Positions 7,438 to 16,331 are shown, counted from the first letter of the stretch. The stretch: DNA of 64,000 nucleotides from Stenotrophomonas acidaminiphila (GCA_002951995.1 CP019797.1:2898501-2962500), one strand, 5' to 3'. The notes: a model not told the origin generated them from the letters alone. A program made the numbers and translations.

Positions 7438-8187
7438 TTACCAGTTGTCCGCGCCGGGGATGTGGTGCTGCCTGGCGTTGCGCCGCATCAGCAGGTTCAG
7501 CCACTCCACCATCACCGAGAAGCCCATCGCGGCATAGATGTAGGGCTTGGGCACGTGCAGGTCCAGGCCGTCGAGCACCAGCACCGCGCCGACCAGCAGG
7601 ATGAACGCCAGCGCCAGCAGCTTGACGGTCGGGTTGGCGTCGATGAAACGGCCCAGCGGGTTGGCCGCCAGCAGCATCACCGCCACCGACAGCAGCACCG
7701 CGCAGACCATCACCGGGACGTGGTCGGCGATGCCAACGGCGGTGATCACCGAATCCAGCGAGAACACGATGTCGATGATCGCGATCTGCGCGATCACCGT
7801 GCCGAATGCGGCCGATGCCTTGGTGGTGGTCGGGTCCTGGTCCTCGCCGCCGCTGACCAGTTCGCGCACTTCCTTGATGCCCTTGTAGAGCAGGAACAGG
7901 CCGCCGACGATCAGCACCAGGTCGCGGATCGAGATGCCCATGCCGGCGACGGTGAACAGGTTGCTCTCCATGTGCGCCAGGTAGGCCAGCGACACCAGCA
8001 GCATGATGCGGGTGATGCAGGCCACGGCGATGCCGACCCGGCGTGCCAGCGGCCGGCGGTGCTCGGGCAGCCGGCCCACGGCGATGGAGATGAACACCAG
8101 GTTGTCGATGCCCAGCACGATTTCCAGCGCACTGAGCATGAACAGGGTGACCCATACGTTGGGGTCGGCAAGGAACTCAAAAGACAT
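7438..8187 (-). CDS. TerC family integral membrane protein
   Basis: A 249-residue polytopic protein with about seven membrane segments. Family marks are the acidic motif LEIVLGIDNLVFISI near residue 21 and the second copy IIDIVFSLDSVITAVGI near residue 135. TerC/Alx-type proteins are linked to tellurite resistance and to Mn2+ or Ca2+ export; which applies here is not clear. The stop is TAA and the gap to lemA is 133 bp, so it is probably a separate unit. dgkA lies 54 bp upstream on the same strand. Confidence 0.9.
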   Translation of the reverse strand: MSFEFLADPNVWVTLFMLSALEIVLGIDNLVFISIAVGRLPEHRRPLARRVGIAVACITRIMLLVSLAYLAHMESNLFTVAGMGISIRDLVLIVGGLFLLYKGIKEVRELVSGGEDQDPTTTKASAAFGTVIAQIAIIDIVFSLDSVITAVGIADHVPVMVCAVLLSVAVMLLAANPLGRFIDANPTVKLLALAFILLVGAVLVLDGLDLHVPKPYIYAAMGFSVMVEWLNLLMRRNARQHHIPGADNW

Positions 8188-8241
8188 GCAGGCAATCCTT
8201 CAACAAAGACAATCCGCCGCGGTCGCGCGCGGCGGCGAGGT

Positions 8242-8622
8242 TCAGAAAATCCGGGGCACCAGGATCAGCCCCCAGCACAGCAGCACATTCATCATCATCA
8301 CGAACACCGCTGCCGAGCCCATGTCCTTGGCGCGACCGGCCAGCACGTGGAACTCCGGGCCGTAGCGCTCGATCACCGCCTCGATGGCCGAATTGGCCAG
8401 CTCCATGGCCAGCACCAGCAGCAACGAGCCGACCAGCAGCACGCGCTCCACCGGGGTCTGCCCCAGCCACACCGCCACCGGGGCGAGCAGCACGAACAGG
8501 TACACCTCCAGCCGGAACGAGGATTCGTGCCGCCAGGCCGCGGTCAAACCCTGCCAGGACCAGACCGCCGCCTTGAGCACGCGCGCCGGGCCGCGCGGCA
8601 GGTTGCCCATTTCGTCAGCCAT
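8242..8622 (-). CDS. dgkA: diacylglycerol kinase
   Basis: A 126-residue prokaryotic-type DgkA with three membrane helices that phosphorylates diacylglycerol to phosphatidic acid, recycling the by-product of membrane-derived glycan synthesis. The amphipathic N-terminus (ARVLKAAVWSWQGLTAAWRHESSFR) and the catalytic region LAMELANSAIEAVIERYG, with its conserved glutamates and asparagine, are present. Length is typical (E. coli 122 aa). Confidence 0.95.
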   Translation of the reverse strand: MADEMGNLPRGPARVLKAAVWSWQGLTAAWRHESSFRLEVYLFVLLAPVAVWLGQTPVERVLLVGSLLLVLAMELANSAIEAVIERYGPEFHVLAGRAKDMGSAAVFVMMMNVLLCWGLILVPRIF

Positions 8623-8827
8623 GCGCGCGGCCCTCGGTCGAGCCGGCGCGGGTGGCCGGGACGGGGCGGGAACGGGAAATATCCATGCAGGCGGCCGTGG
8701 CGATGAACAGCGCAGGATTCTGCCACACGCGCCCTGCCGGCGCCCTGTCGCCCGCTCGCACAGGCTCGCGGAGGCAGCCGTGCGCCGTCACGCCAGGGCG
8801 CCGGGGCCGCCACCGGCAGCGGCCGGG

Positions 8828-10147
8828 TCAGGGGGAGGCGGTGCCGTCCACGCCCTGCTCGGGCTGCGCGGCGTCGCGCGCGAAACGCACCGTCACCGTG
8901 GTGCCCCGCCCGGGCTCGCTCTGCAGCTCGATGCGCCAGCCGAAACGCTCGCACAGGCGATGCACGATCGGCATGCCCAGGCCGTGGCCCTGGCGCCGCT
9001 CCGGCTCGACCCGGAAGAACGGCTCGAAGATCCGCGCCAGCGCCTCGGGCGACATGCCGATGCCGGTGTCGCGCACCACCACCCGGTCGGCCTCCACGTA
9101 GGCATCGACGCGGCCGCGGTCGGTGTAGTTGCAGGCATTGCGCAGCAGGTTGCCGACCACCACGTGCAGGACCTGCGGCGGCACCCGCAGCGGGCTGGCG
9201 GCGGCGACATGGACTTCCAGTTCCACCGGCCGCCCGGCCAGGCTGCCTCGGGCATTGGCCGCCTCGTAGCGGACCACGTCGGCCACCTCGACCCACTCGG
9301 CCTGCGGCTCGATGTTGGCCTCGCGCGCCAGGATCAGCAGCGCGTCGATCAGCGCCTCCATGTCGCGGCCGGCGCGCTGGATGCGCTGCAGGCTGCGCTG
9401 CAGCCCCGGGCTCAGCTCCTGCGCGCCCAGCGCCATGTCGCTGGCCATGCGGATCACGGTCAGCGGCGTGCGCAGCTCGTGGCTGGCATCGCGGGTGAAA
9501 TTACGCTCGCGCGCGACATGGTCGCCGATGCGCCCGGCCATGGTATGCAGGGCACCGGCCAGCTGCCGTACCTCGCCCTGCACGTCGGCCGGCAACCGCT
9601 CCGGCGCCAGTTCGCTCGCGTCCGGGTACAGCGGGTCCCACTGCGACACCCGCCGCGCCAGCCAGGTCACCGGCGACACCACCCGGTGCGAGACGTGGTA
9701 GGTCAACCACGATGCGCCATACACCGCCAGCAGGATCAGCAGCACCGGCACCACCCCGAACCAGAACGCCAGGTGCTGCGCCTGCGAGCGCAGGAACACC
9801 AGGTACAGGCGCCCGGCGGGCTTGTCGTCCACCAGCACCAGTTCGTCGGCGTCGCCGACCTCGTGGAAGCCCGGCGCCAGCCCGCGCAGGTCGGCGGGCA
9901 GGCTCAGCGGCGACTGCCCGGTCTCCAGCAGGTAGCCGCGGACATTGCTGGTGTTGGGCGGCGGCTGCACCGGCGAGGCCTGGTACAGCTCCCAGTAGTG
10001 CGCGGCCTCCTGCCTGAGCAGCGCGTTGACCAGGCCGAACTTGACCACCAGCAGCACCAGGTAGCCGCCCAGCAGCACCGCAAGGCCGGCCAGCAGTGCC
10101 TGCAGCATGAAAGCGGTCCTGATCTTGCGCGGCAACCCGTGCAGCAT
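8828..10147 (-). CDS. sensor histidine kinase of a two-component system
   Basis: A 439-residue membrane kinase. A helix at about 15-37 and another at about 160-180 bracket a periplasmic sensor of about 120 residues, followed by a HAMP-like linker. The phospho-acceptor block is RDASHELRTPLTVIRM (about residue 225). The ATPase domain shows the N box NLLRNACNYTD, the G1 box DTGIGMS and the G2 box GHGLGM. The start at 10147 (MLHGLPRKIRTAF) places basic residues before the first helix. The cognate regulator gene lies 101 bp upstream. The signal is unknown; the pair resembles a system conserved in Xanthomonadaceae. Confidence 0.92.
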   Translation of the reverse strand: MLHGLPRKIRTAFMLQALLAGLAVLLGGYLVLLVVKFGLVNALLRQEAAHYWELYQASPVQPPPNTSNVRGYLLETGQSPLSLPADLRGLAPGFHEVGDADELVLVDDKPAGRLYLVFLRSQAQHLAFWFGVVPVLLILLAVYGASWLTYHVSHRVVSPVTWLARRVSQWDPLYPDASELAPERLPADVQGEVRQLAGALHTMAGRIGDHVARERNFTRDASHELRTPLTVIRMASDMALGAQELSPGLQRSLQRIQRAGRDMEALIDALLILAREANIEPQAEWVEVADVVRYEAANARGSLAGRPVELEVHVAAASPLRVPPQVLHVVVGNLLRNACNYTDRGRVDAYVEADRVVVRDTGIGMSPEALARIFEPFFRVEPERRQGHGLGMPIVHRLCERFGWRIELQSEPGRGTTVTVRFARDAAQPEQGVDGTASP

Positions 10148-10248
10148 TGCGGTCCCGTGGTGGTCCAGTGCGGTTAGGGGAAGAGCACGCCGGCGCGGGC
10201 CGTGGTACGGCCCGCCCGGTCGCGATGGATCACGCTTCCCCGCATGCC

Positions 10249-10962
10249 TCAGCCCATCGGCTGGGCGATATCGGCAATACGGTAGCCCGCGCTCTGCACG
10301 GTATGCAGCAACGGCCGGTCGAACGGCTTGTCGATGATCTTGCGCAGGTTGTACAGGTGGCTGCGCAGGGTATCCGAGTCGGGCAGGCCGTTGCCCCAGA
10401 TCTCGCGCTCGATTTCCTGGCGGGTCACCACCCGCGGCGATTCGCGCATCAGGATGGTCAGCAGGCGCAGGCCGATCGGCGACAACTGCAGCTCGGTGCC
10501 GGCGCGGGTGGCGCGCATGCTGACCGGGTCCAGCACCAGGTCGGCGACCTTGAGCACCTCGGCGCCCACCTGGCGGCGTTCGCGGCGGATCAGCGCGCGC
10601 AGGCGCGCTTCCAGTTCCTGGATGGCGAAAGGTTTGGTCAGGTAGTCGTCGGCGCCGAACCCCAGCCCGGTCAGCTTGTCGTCCAGGGTGTCGCGCGCGG
10701 TGAGCATCAGCACCGGGGTGGACTTGCGCGCCTCGTTGCGCAGGCGGCGGCACACCTCGATGCCGTCCAGCCGCGGCAGCATCAGGTCCAGCACCACCAC
10801 GTCGTAGCTGTTTTCCGCCGCCAGCCGGTAGCCGTCCAGGCCATCGCAGGCATAGTCCACCTCGAATCCCTTGCTTTCCAGGTATTCGCCGATCATCTCG
10901 GAAATGTTGCGGTTGTCCTCGATGACAAGCACCAGTCCGGACGATTCCTTGGTCTGTCGCAT
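10249..10962 (-). CDS. OmpR/PhoB-family response regulator
   Basis: A 237-residue regulator. The receiver domain (about 10-125) has the phospho-acceptor aspartate in DVVVLDLMLPRLDG, the conserved Thr in LMLTARD and Lys in DDYLTKPF. The winged-helix DNA-binding domain covers about 135-230, including LSPIGLRLLTILMRE and LRSHLYNLRKIIDKP and ending VQSAGYRIADI. It lies upstream of the sensor kinase in the same orientation and is presumably co-transcribed. A 139-bp spacer separates it from the divergent DUF486 gene and should hold both promoters. Confidence 0.94.
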   Translation of the reverse strand: MRQTKESSGLVLVIEDNRNISEMIGEYLESKGFEVDYACDGLDGYRLAAENSYDVVVLDLMLPRLDGIEVCRRLRNEARKSTPVLMLTARDTLDDKLTGLGFGADDYLTKPFAIQELEARLRALIRRERRQVGAEVLKVADLVLDPVSMRATRAGTELQLSPIGLRLLTILMRESPRVVTRQEIEREIWGNGLPDSDTLRSHLYNLRKIIDKPFDRPLLHTVQSAGYRIADIAQPMG

Positions 10963-11101
10963 GGAGCCTCCTCGTTCTTCAGCTTTGTGAAAGATGCCGT
11001 ACCCCGAGTGGATCCCATGTGAAGAAACTAGGCCCTGTCGCCCGTGGTTCGCCGGACCGGTGCTGCACCTATGCTATGCGCGCCTTCCCACGGACCCGGA
11101 C

Positions 11102-11455
11102 ATGCCCGCCCCGCCCTTCACCGCCTATCTGTACCCGGTACTGCTGCTGGTCGCCAGCAACGTATTCATGACCATCGCCTGGTACGGCCATCTGAAGTAC
11201 CGCTCGGCGCCGCTGCTGACGGTGATCCTGGTCAGCTGGGGCATCGCCTTTTTCGAGTATTGCCTGCAGGTGCCGGGCAACCGCCTGGGCGCGGCGGTCT
11301 ATTCCGCGCCGCAGCTCAAGGGCATGCAGGAAGTGATCACGCTGGTGGTGTTCGCGGTGTTCTCCGCGGTCTACCTGGGGCAGCCGCTGAAATGGAACCA
11401 TTGGGCGGCGTTCGCGCTGATCGTGGTCGCCGCGCTGCTGATGTTCAAGGAATGA
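11102..11455 (+). CDS. DMT superfamily-like membrane protein, DUF486 family
   Basis: A 117-residue protein with four predicted membrane helices matching the DUF486 family: FMTIAWYGHLKYRSAPL, the highly conserved SWGIAFFEYCLQVPGNRLG, and LVVFAVFSAVYLGQPLKWNHWAAF. Members look like small half-transporters related to drug/metabolite transporters, but no substrate is known. The ATG at 11102 (MPAPPFTAYLYPVLLLVAS) is chosen because upstream codons in frame are unconserved and overlap the promoter region of the divergent regulator. Confidence 0.9.
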   Translation: MPAPPFTAYLYPVLLLVASNVFMTIAWYGHLKYRSAPLLTVILVSWGIAFFEYCLQVPGNRLGAAVYSAPQLKGMQEVITLVVFAVFSAVYLGQPLKWNHWAAFALIVVAALLMFKE

Positions 11456-11504
11456 GCCCGCGCGGCGGCGCCATGCCGCCGCACGGATGCCGCCGCCCCG
11501 GCGC

Positions 11505-12443
11505 TCAGTCCGCGGCCGGTGCCTTTTCAACCCAGGCGGCGAACACCTCGCCGATCCGGCGTTCGTCGACCGCCCGCCCCGCCTGCACGGCTTCGGCCTG
11601 GGTGAACAGCGGCACGATCATCGCCATGCCGTCGACCGGCGTCTTCAGCCGCGCGCCCGGCGCCTGGCCGAGGAAGCCGTCCCAGTGCCGGCGCACCCGC
11701 GCCCAGTAGCCGGCGGTGGCGTTCCAGTAGGCGCGGGCCGGGCTGAAATCCACGTCCGTGGTGCGCACGTAGTCGTTGAAACCGAACTCGCGCGCGATTT
11801 CGTGCTGCCCGCCATCGGCGTCGCGGCGTACCTTGGTGTTGAACTGTTCGTGGGTCCAGCCGTTGGGGGTCAAAGTGTGGCGGTTGACCATGGCCAGCGC
11901 GTTGTAGTCGCTGCGGCGGGTGTACTCGCGGCGTGGCAGGGGGCGCCAGCCCGGGTCGCTGGTCCAGCTGGGCACGCCGTTGTCGTAGCGCCAGCGACCG
12001 GTGCCGCAGTAGCGCGGCGCGTCGCTGACTTCGTAGACGCATTGGGTCCAGGCACCGCGGGTGAGGTCGGCGGGAAGCGCGCGCACCCGCCAGGTCTGGT
12101 CGGCGCTGAACTCGAAGCGCACCGGCGCTTCATAGGTCCAGTCCTGGCGCCAGTGCTTGGTGACGTGGCCGCTGGCCGGATCCACCAGCAGGTGCTGCAG
12201 CACGATGCGGGTGGGGGTGTCCTCGACCACGACCACCAGTTCGTTGCCGCCGCTGCGCATTGCCGGGGCGCGTGCGTAACCGGGCTGCAGCAGCACGGTT
12301 TCGTCGAAGGCGAAATCCACGGTGTACTCGCCCTGCATGCGCACGATGGTGTCGTGGTCGCGGACGGGGTCGGCGGGCGCGGCGACCGCGCCGGCACTGG
12401 CGGCGCAGGCCAGCAGCAGGCTGGCGCAATGCGGTTTCTTCAT
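11505..12443 (-). CDS. DUF6607 family secreted protein of the hemin operon
   Basis: A 312-residue protein with a clear Sec signal peptide (MKKPHCASLLLACAASAGAVAA). The mature part resembles the DUF6607 family: MQGEYTVDFAFDETVLLQPGY, HVTKHWRQDWTYEAP, then RRSDYNALAMVNRHTLTPNGWTHEQ and REFGFNDYV. No catalytic motif is recognised. It follows a TonB-dependent receptor, with a 28-codon ORF bridging the gap. As part of a Fur-controlled hemP-receptor unit, an accessory role in iron or heme acquisition is a reasonable inference. The stop is at 11505. Confidence 0.8.
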   Translation of the reverse strand: MKKPHCASLLLACAASAGAVAAPADPVRDHDTIVRMQGEYTVDFAFDETVLLQPGYARAPAMRSGGNELVVVVEDTPTRIVLQHLLVDPASGHVTKHWRQDWTYEAPVRFEFSADQTWRVRALPADLTRGAWTQCVYEVSDAPRYCGTGRWRYDNGVPSWTSDPGWRPLPRREYTRRSDYNALAMVNRHTLTPNGWTHEQFNTKVRRDADGGQHEIAREFGFNDYVRTTDVDFSPARAYWNATAGYWARVRRHWDGFLGQAPGARLKTPVDGMAMIVPLFTQAEAVQAGRAVDERRIGEVFAAWVEKAPAAD

Positions 12444-12526
12444 GGGTTCCTCGGGGCGGTGGGAAGGCCGTCCATGGCCGGGTGACGCTCCATCGGGGGA
12501 GGGAAGCAGCGGTTGGCGCCGCTCAC
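12440..12526 (-). CDS. bridging micro-ORF between TonB receptor and DUF6607 gene (28 aa, GTG start)
   Basis: The GTG overlaps the receptor stop as GTGA, the frame stays open for 28 codons, and the TGA overlaps the DUF6607 start as ATGA. An internal ATG would give MERHPAMDGLPTAPRNP with the same end. The peptide has no recognised homology, no signal and no membrane segment. The two-sided overlap is the reason for listing it. It may be chance in GC-rich DNA, where stops are rare. Confidence 0.35.
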   Translation of the reverse strand: MSGANRCFPPPMERHPAMDGLPTAPRNP

Positions 12527-14712
12527 CAGGCCAGCGACAGGCTGGCCGATACGGTGCGACCGGGGTTGCTGAAGCGGTCGCTCACGCGGCTGGAAGCGGC
12601 CAGGGTGCCGGCCAGGCTGGACCATTCGATGTAGCGGCGGTCGGCCAGGTTGAACACGCCGACCTGGGCGGTGGCGCCCGGCGCGAAGCGCCAGTGCGCC
12701 ATCAGGTCGAGCACGCCGTAGCCGGCGGGACGGAACGCCTCGGCGCTGGCGACCCGGCCCTTGCGGCGGGCGAAGCTGCCGGCCAGCTCCATGCCCCAGT
12801 CGTCGCGGTCGTAGGCCAGCCCGAGGCTGCCGCGCAGCGGGTCCACCGTGTCCAGCGGCACGCCTTCGCTGAGGTTGCGCCCGCGCGACCAGGCCGCCGC
12901 GCCGCGCAGCGACCAGCCGGCCAGCCGCGCATCCAACGCGCCCAGCTCCAGCCCCGCCTTCAGTTCGGCGCCATGGATGCGCGCGTCGGCGATGTTCTGC
13001 GACTGGAACACCATCAGCCCCTGCGCGTTGGTGCCGACGTAGCGCTGCGATTCAATGAAGTCGCGGTAGTCGTTGTGGTAGCCGCCGAGGCTGGCCCACA
13101 GCGCCGGCCCCACGTAGCGCACGCCCAGTTCCAGGCCATGGCTGGTTTCCGGTTTCAGGTCCGGGTTGGGAATGGCGGTGTAACCGAACATGACGTTGGT
13201 GAAGCCCAGGTTGACGTCGTTGTACGGCGGCGAGCGGAAGCCGCGCGCGTAGCCGGCGAACAGCGACCAGCGCGGGTCCAGGCGCCAGACCATGCCCAGC
13301 TTCGGCGACACGCTGGTCTTGCGCAGCGACGCCAGCGCCACGCCGGGGTTGTCGCCGCTGAAGATCGCGTCGGCCTGCGGCTCGAGCCGGTAGTGGTCCA
13401 CGCGCACGCCGGGCACCAGCGACAGGCGGCCGCCTGCCAGCCGCACCTCGTCCTGCAGGTACAGGCCCAGCTCGGTGGTGCGGGTGACCGGGAAGTCGCG
13501 CACCGGGAACGCGTCGGGCAGGATCGTGCTGCTGGTGCTGCCATTGGCCAGCACCTGGTAGCCGTCGCGCTTCTGCCGGATCCGGCTCCAGGTGCCGTCC
13601 AGGCCCCAGGTCAGCGCATGTTCGGCCGCGCCGGTGACCAGGCGTTTGTCGAACTGCGCCTGCGCGCCATGCACCCGCTCGTCGAAGTCGAACACGCGGT
13701 GGCGGCGGCTGCGGTTGGCGCGGTCTTCGTCGGTGACCTGGGTGGTCTCGCTGTCCTGGCGGTACAGCTGCCAGCGCAGGCTGTCGGCAAAGGCCGCGTC
13801 CAGCGCGTCCATTTCATGCGCGAGCGACACCCGCGCGCGGGTCTGCCTGTCGTGCGCCTTCATGCCGGTGGTGGTGACGTGGTCGATGGCCGACAGCACG
13901 TCGGTGTCGGTGACGTCCTCGTTGCCCTCCACGGTCAGGCGCAGGCGCTGGCCGTCATCGGGCGCATAGACCAGCTTGGACAGCACGCTGCGGCCGTCGC
14001 GCTGCTGCGGATTGGGTGCGGTGCGGGTGTTGTCGGCGCTGCGCACCCGGCCCTTGTTGCCGGTTTCCTGGCCCTGGCGGTGGTTGACGTTGACCATGCC
14101 GCTCCAGCGCGCGCCGCCGAAGGCGGTGGTCACCCCGCCGAGCAGGCCCTGCCAGTCGCCGTCGTAGCCCAGCTTCAGGCCGACGTAGGTGTCCTTGCCG
14201 TCGCCCAGGTAATCGGCCGGGTCCTTGGTGACGAAGGCGACCACGCCACCCAGCGCGTCGGAGCCGTACAGCGAACTGGCCGGGCCGCGCACGATTTCCA
14301 CCCGCTTGAGCGTTTCCAGGTCGGTGAAGTCGCGGTTGGCGCTGGCGAAGCTGCCGATGGCGAAGCTGCGCGGCATGGCGATGCCGTCGGTCTGGATCAG
14401 CACGCGGTTGCCGTCCAGCCCGCGGATGCGGAAGCCGCCCAGGCCGAAGCGGGCCACGCTGCGGGTCACCGAGATGCCCGGTTCGTAGCGGACCAGGTCG
14501 GCGATGTCGTGGACGAGCTGCCGGTCCAGTTGTTCGCGTTCGATCACGTCGACCGTGGCGGCGACGTCGGCGACCGCGCGGCCGGTGCGGGTGGCGGTGA
14601 CCTGGACGCGTTCCAGGTCGTGGGCATCGGCCGGCGCGGCTGTGGCCGGGTCGGCATGGGCGGGAAACAGCGTCGCCCACAGGGCGGCGCTCAAGGCGGC
14701 GGGACGGATCAT
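12523..14712 (-). CDS. TonB-dependent hemoglobin/heme receptor family protein
   Basis: A 729-residue outer-membrane receptor. It has a signal peptide (about 1-21) and a TonB box-like segment near ERVQVTATRTGR. The plug domain shows IADLVRYEPGISVTR, FRIRGLDGNRVLIQTDGI and VEIVRGPASSLYGSDALGG, and the 22-strand barrel ends in aromatic Trp (LSLAW). The plug sequence is typical of the hemoglobin/transferrin/lactoferrin receptor family (HmuR/HutR-like). The upstream hemP and Fur box make heme or hemoglobin the likely ligand. It imports using the Ton system, which is not encoded in this window. Confidence 0.9.
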   Translation of the reverse strand: MIRPAALSAALWATLFPAHADPATAAPADAHDLERVQVTATRTGRAVADVAATVDVIEREQLDRQLVHDIADLVRYEPGISVTRSVARFGLGGFRIRGLDGNRVLIQTDGIAMPRSFAIGSFASANRDFTDLETLKRVEIVRGPASSLYGSDALGGVVAFVTKDPADYLGDGKDTYVGLKLGYDGDWQGLLGGVTTAFGGARWSGMVNVNHRQGQETGNKGRVRSADNTRTAPNPQQRDGRSVLSKLVYAPDDGQRLRLTVEGNEDVTDTDVLSAIDHVTTTGMKAHDRQTRARVSLAHEMDALDAAFADSLRWQLYRQDSETTQVTDEDRANRSRRHRVFDFDERVHGAQAQFDKRLVTGAAEHALTWGLDGTWSRIRQKRDGYQVLANGSTSSTILPDAFPVRDFPVTRTTELGLYLQDEVRLAGGRLSLVPGVRVDHYRLEPQADAIFSGDNPGVALASLRKTSVSPKLGMVWRLDPRWSLFAGYARGFRSPPYNDVNLGFTNVMFGYTAIPNPDLKPETSHGLELGVRYVGPALWASLGGYHNDYRDFIESQRYVGTNAQGLMVFQSQNIADARIHGAELKAGLELGALDARLAGWSLRGAAAWSRGRNLSEGVPLDTVDPLRGSLGLAYDRDDWGMELAGSFARRKGRVASAEAFRPAGYGVLDLMAHWRFAPGATAQVGVFNLADRRYIEWSSLAGTLAASSRVSDRFSNPGRTVSASLSLAW

Positions 14713-14855
14713 GGGTACCTTGAATCGAACGGTTGACCCGCGGCGCAGCGGCCGGCCGCCCTGGCGGCCCGGCCGTGGCCGAGGGGGAGAGAAGATGCGA
14801 TTCAGGCGGGCATGACGCGCAGCGGCGCGCCGGCTGGCGGCGAATGCGGCCGGAG

Positions 14856-15053
14856 TTACTTGGTGAGGATCAGCTTGTCGTTGCTGGTATGGCGCAGGCG
14901 GTAAACGCGGTCGCCATGGCGGATCAGGATCTCGCGCTGGCCCTTCAGCAGCGCGCCGCTGTCGATCGCGTCATCGACGGCCAGCGCTCGCGGGGCGGGG
15001 CGCTGCGGCAGGTGCAGGGTACGGGGACGGAGCAGGACAGGTTGGGCGAACAT
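14856..15053 (-). CDS. hemP: hemin uptake protein HemP/HmuP
   Basis: A 65-residue protein ending LLKGQREILIRHGDRVYRLRHTSNDKLILTK (given as its parts: SGALLKGQREILI, HGDRVYRLRHT, NDKLILTK), the HemP domain. HmuP-type proteins activate or assist expression of hemin-uptake genes in several Proteobacteria. The ATG at 15053 (MFAQPVLLRPR) is preferred over longer frames because it begins just downstream of the Fur-box promoter; a longer reading would run through the Fur box. The receptor gene starts 143 bp downstream. Confidence 0.88.
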   Translation of the reverse strand: MFAQPVLLRPRTLHLPQRPAPRALAVDDAIDSGALLKGQREILIRHGDRVYRLRHTSNDKLILTK

Positions 15054-15082
15054 CGCGGCGGTTCCGTGGCGGGGACGGAATT

Positions 15083-15111
15083 GATGATAATGATTCTCAT
15101 CCGCGATGCAA
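15083..15111 (-). promoter_or_regulatory. Fur box overlapping the hemP promoter
   Basis: The 19-mer GATGATAATGATTCTCATC (15083-15101) matches the Fur consensus of GATAAT-type hexamers in direct and inverted orientation. On the minus strand a -35 TTGCAT (15106-15111) and a -10 TATCAT (15084-15089) are separated by 16 bp, so the Fur box covers the spacer and the -10. Iron-loaded Fur bound here should block RNA polymerase. The start codon of hemP is about 30 bp downstream. Confidence 0.88.
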
Positions 15112-15192
15112 GAGGGGCGCGCCTTCCGCGCCCGGCCGCATTTCTCCCACGCCGGGCAGACGCCACGGCCCGCCCGGCGCGCGTCGCCCGGG

Positions 15193-16164
15193 TCAAGCGA
15201 AGGCGGCTTCCACCCTGCTCCACGCGTCGTCGCCGACACGCTCGAGCAGCTCCAGCGCGCGCAGGTTCTCCTCCAGCTGCGACACCCGGCTGGCGCCCAG
15301 GATCACGCTGGACACGCGCGGGTTGCGCAGGCACCAGGCGATGGCCAGCTGCGCCGGCGATTCGCCCAGCTCCGCGGCCACCGCGGTGAAGCGCCGCACC
15401 TTGTCCAGCCGCGCATCGGCCGGTTCGCCCAGCACCGCCGACTGCAGCCAGCCCAGCGACGGCTGCGCCAGCCGCGAACCGGCGGCGATGCCGTCGTTGT
15501 ACTTGCCGGTCAGCAGGCCCGAGGCCAGCGGCGACCAGATGGTGGTGCCGAGCCCGGCGTCGGCGTACAGCGGCGCGTACTCCTGTTCCACCCGGGCGCG
15601 GTGCAGCAGGTTGTACTGCGGCTGTTCCATGGTCGGCGCGTGCAGGCCGTTGCCGCGGGCGAACGCCACCGCCTCGGCGATTTGCGCCGCCGACCACTCC
15701 GAGGTGCCCCAGTACAGCACCTTGCCCTGGCGGATCAGCACGTCCATCGCCTGCACCGTCTCGGCGATCGGCGCCTCCGGGTCGGGGCGGTGGCAGTAGT
15801 ACAGGTCCAGGTAGTCCACCCGCAGCCGCTTGAGCGCGGCATGGCAGGCATCGTGCACGTGCTTGCGCGACAGCCCGCGCTGCAGCGGGTTGGGCGCCTC
15901 GACCGCGCCGAAGAACACCTTGCTGGACACGCAGTAGCCGTCGCGCGGCAGGCGCAGGTCGGCGATCACGTCGCCCATCACCTGCTCGGCGCGGCCCTGC
16001 GCGTAAACCTCGGCGTTGTCGAAGAAGTTGACCCCGTTGTCCCAGGCCGCGGCGATCAGGTTGCGGGCCTCGCCCCGGGCGATCTGGCTGCCGAAGGTGA
16101 CCCAGGCCCCGAAGGACAGGGCGGAAAGCTGCAGGCCGGACGACCCGAGGCGGCGGTATTGCAT
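15193..16164 (-). CDS. aldo/keto reductase (Kv-beta/YghZ-like)
   Basis: A 323-residue NADPH-dependent aldo/keto reductase. The catalytic tetrad can be read: Asp and Tyr in NFFDNAEVYAQGRAEQ, Lys in YCVSSKVFFG and His in LDLYYCHRPDPEAP. The C-terminal NADPH site shows WSPLASGLLTGKYN and SSVILGASRVSQLEENL. The pattern resembles voltage-gated K+ channel beta-subunit/YghZ-type reductases acting on aldehydes such as methylglyoxal; the true substrate is not known. It is transcribed away from the nucleoside transporter gene, with a 200-bp intergenic region. Confidence 0.93.
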   Translation of the reverse strand: MQYRRLGSSGLQLSALSFGAWVTFGSQIARGEARNLIAAAWDNGVNFFDNAEVYAQGRAEQVMGDVIADLRLPRDGYCVSSKVFFGAVEAPNPLQRGLSRKHVHDACHAALKRLRVDYLDLYYCHRPDPEAPIAETVQAMDVLIRQGKVLYWGTSEWSAAQIAEAVAFARGNGLHAPTMEQPQYNLLHRARVEQEYAPLYADAGLGTTIWSPLASGLLTGKYNDGIAAGSRLAQPSLGWLQSAVLGEPADARLDKVRRFTAVAAELGESPAQLAIAWCLRNPRVSSVILGASRVSQLEENLRALELLERVGDDAWSRVEAAFA

Positions 16165-16302
16165 GGCTGGCTCCTGGAACGCGGTGCGCGCCGGCGGCGC
16201 GGACAGCCGCCAGTGTAACCCCCGCCACCGTACCGATAGCGCCCCGGACCTTGCCGATGCCGGCCTGATCGCCGCCGTTGCCCCCGGCAGGCGTCGGGAT
16301 TG

Positions 16303-16331
16303 TTGCCCGCCACTGGCCGCTGCTCTAGGCT
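16303..16331 (+). promoter_or_regulatory. candidate promoter of the nucleoside transporter-ribokinase unit
   Basis: TTGCCC (16303-16308) and TAGGCT (16326-16331) with a 17-bp spacer lie 33 bp before the transporter start. TAGGCT-like hexamers recur upstream of other genes here. The match to sigma-70 consensus is moderate and unproven. Confidence 0.35.

Noticed and set aside
10147..10248. A bridging micro-ORF between the response regulator and the kinase
   Set aside because: An ATG just after the regulator stop opens a short frame, but it ends in TAA well before the kinase start and does not overlap either gene.
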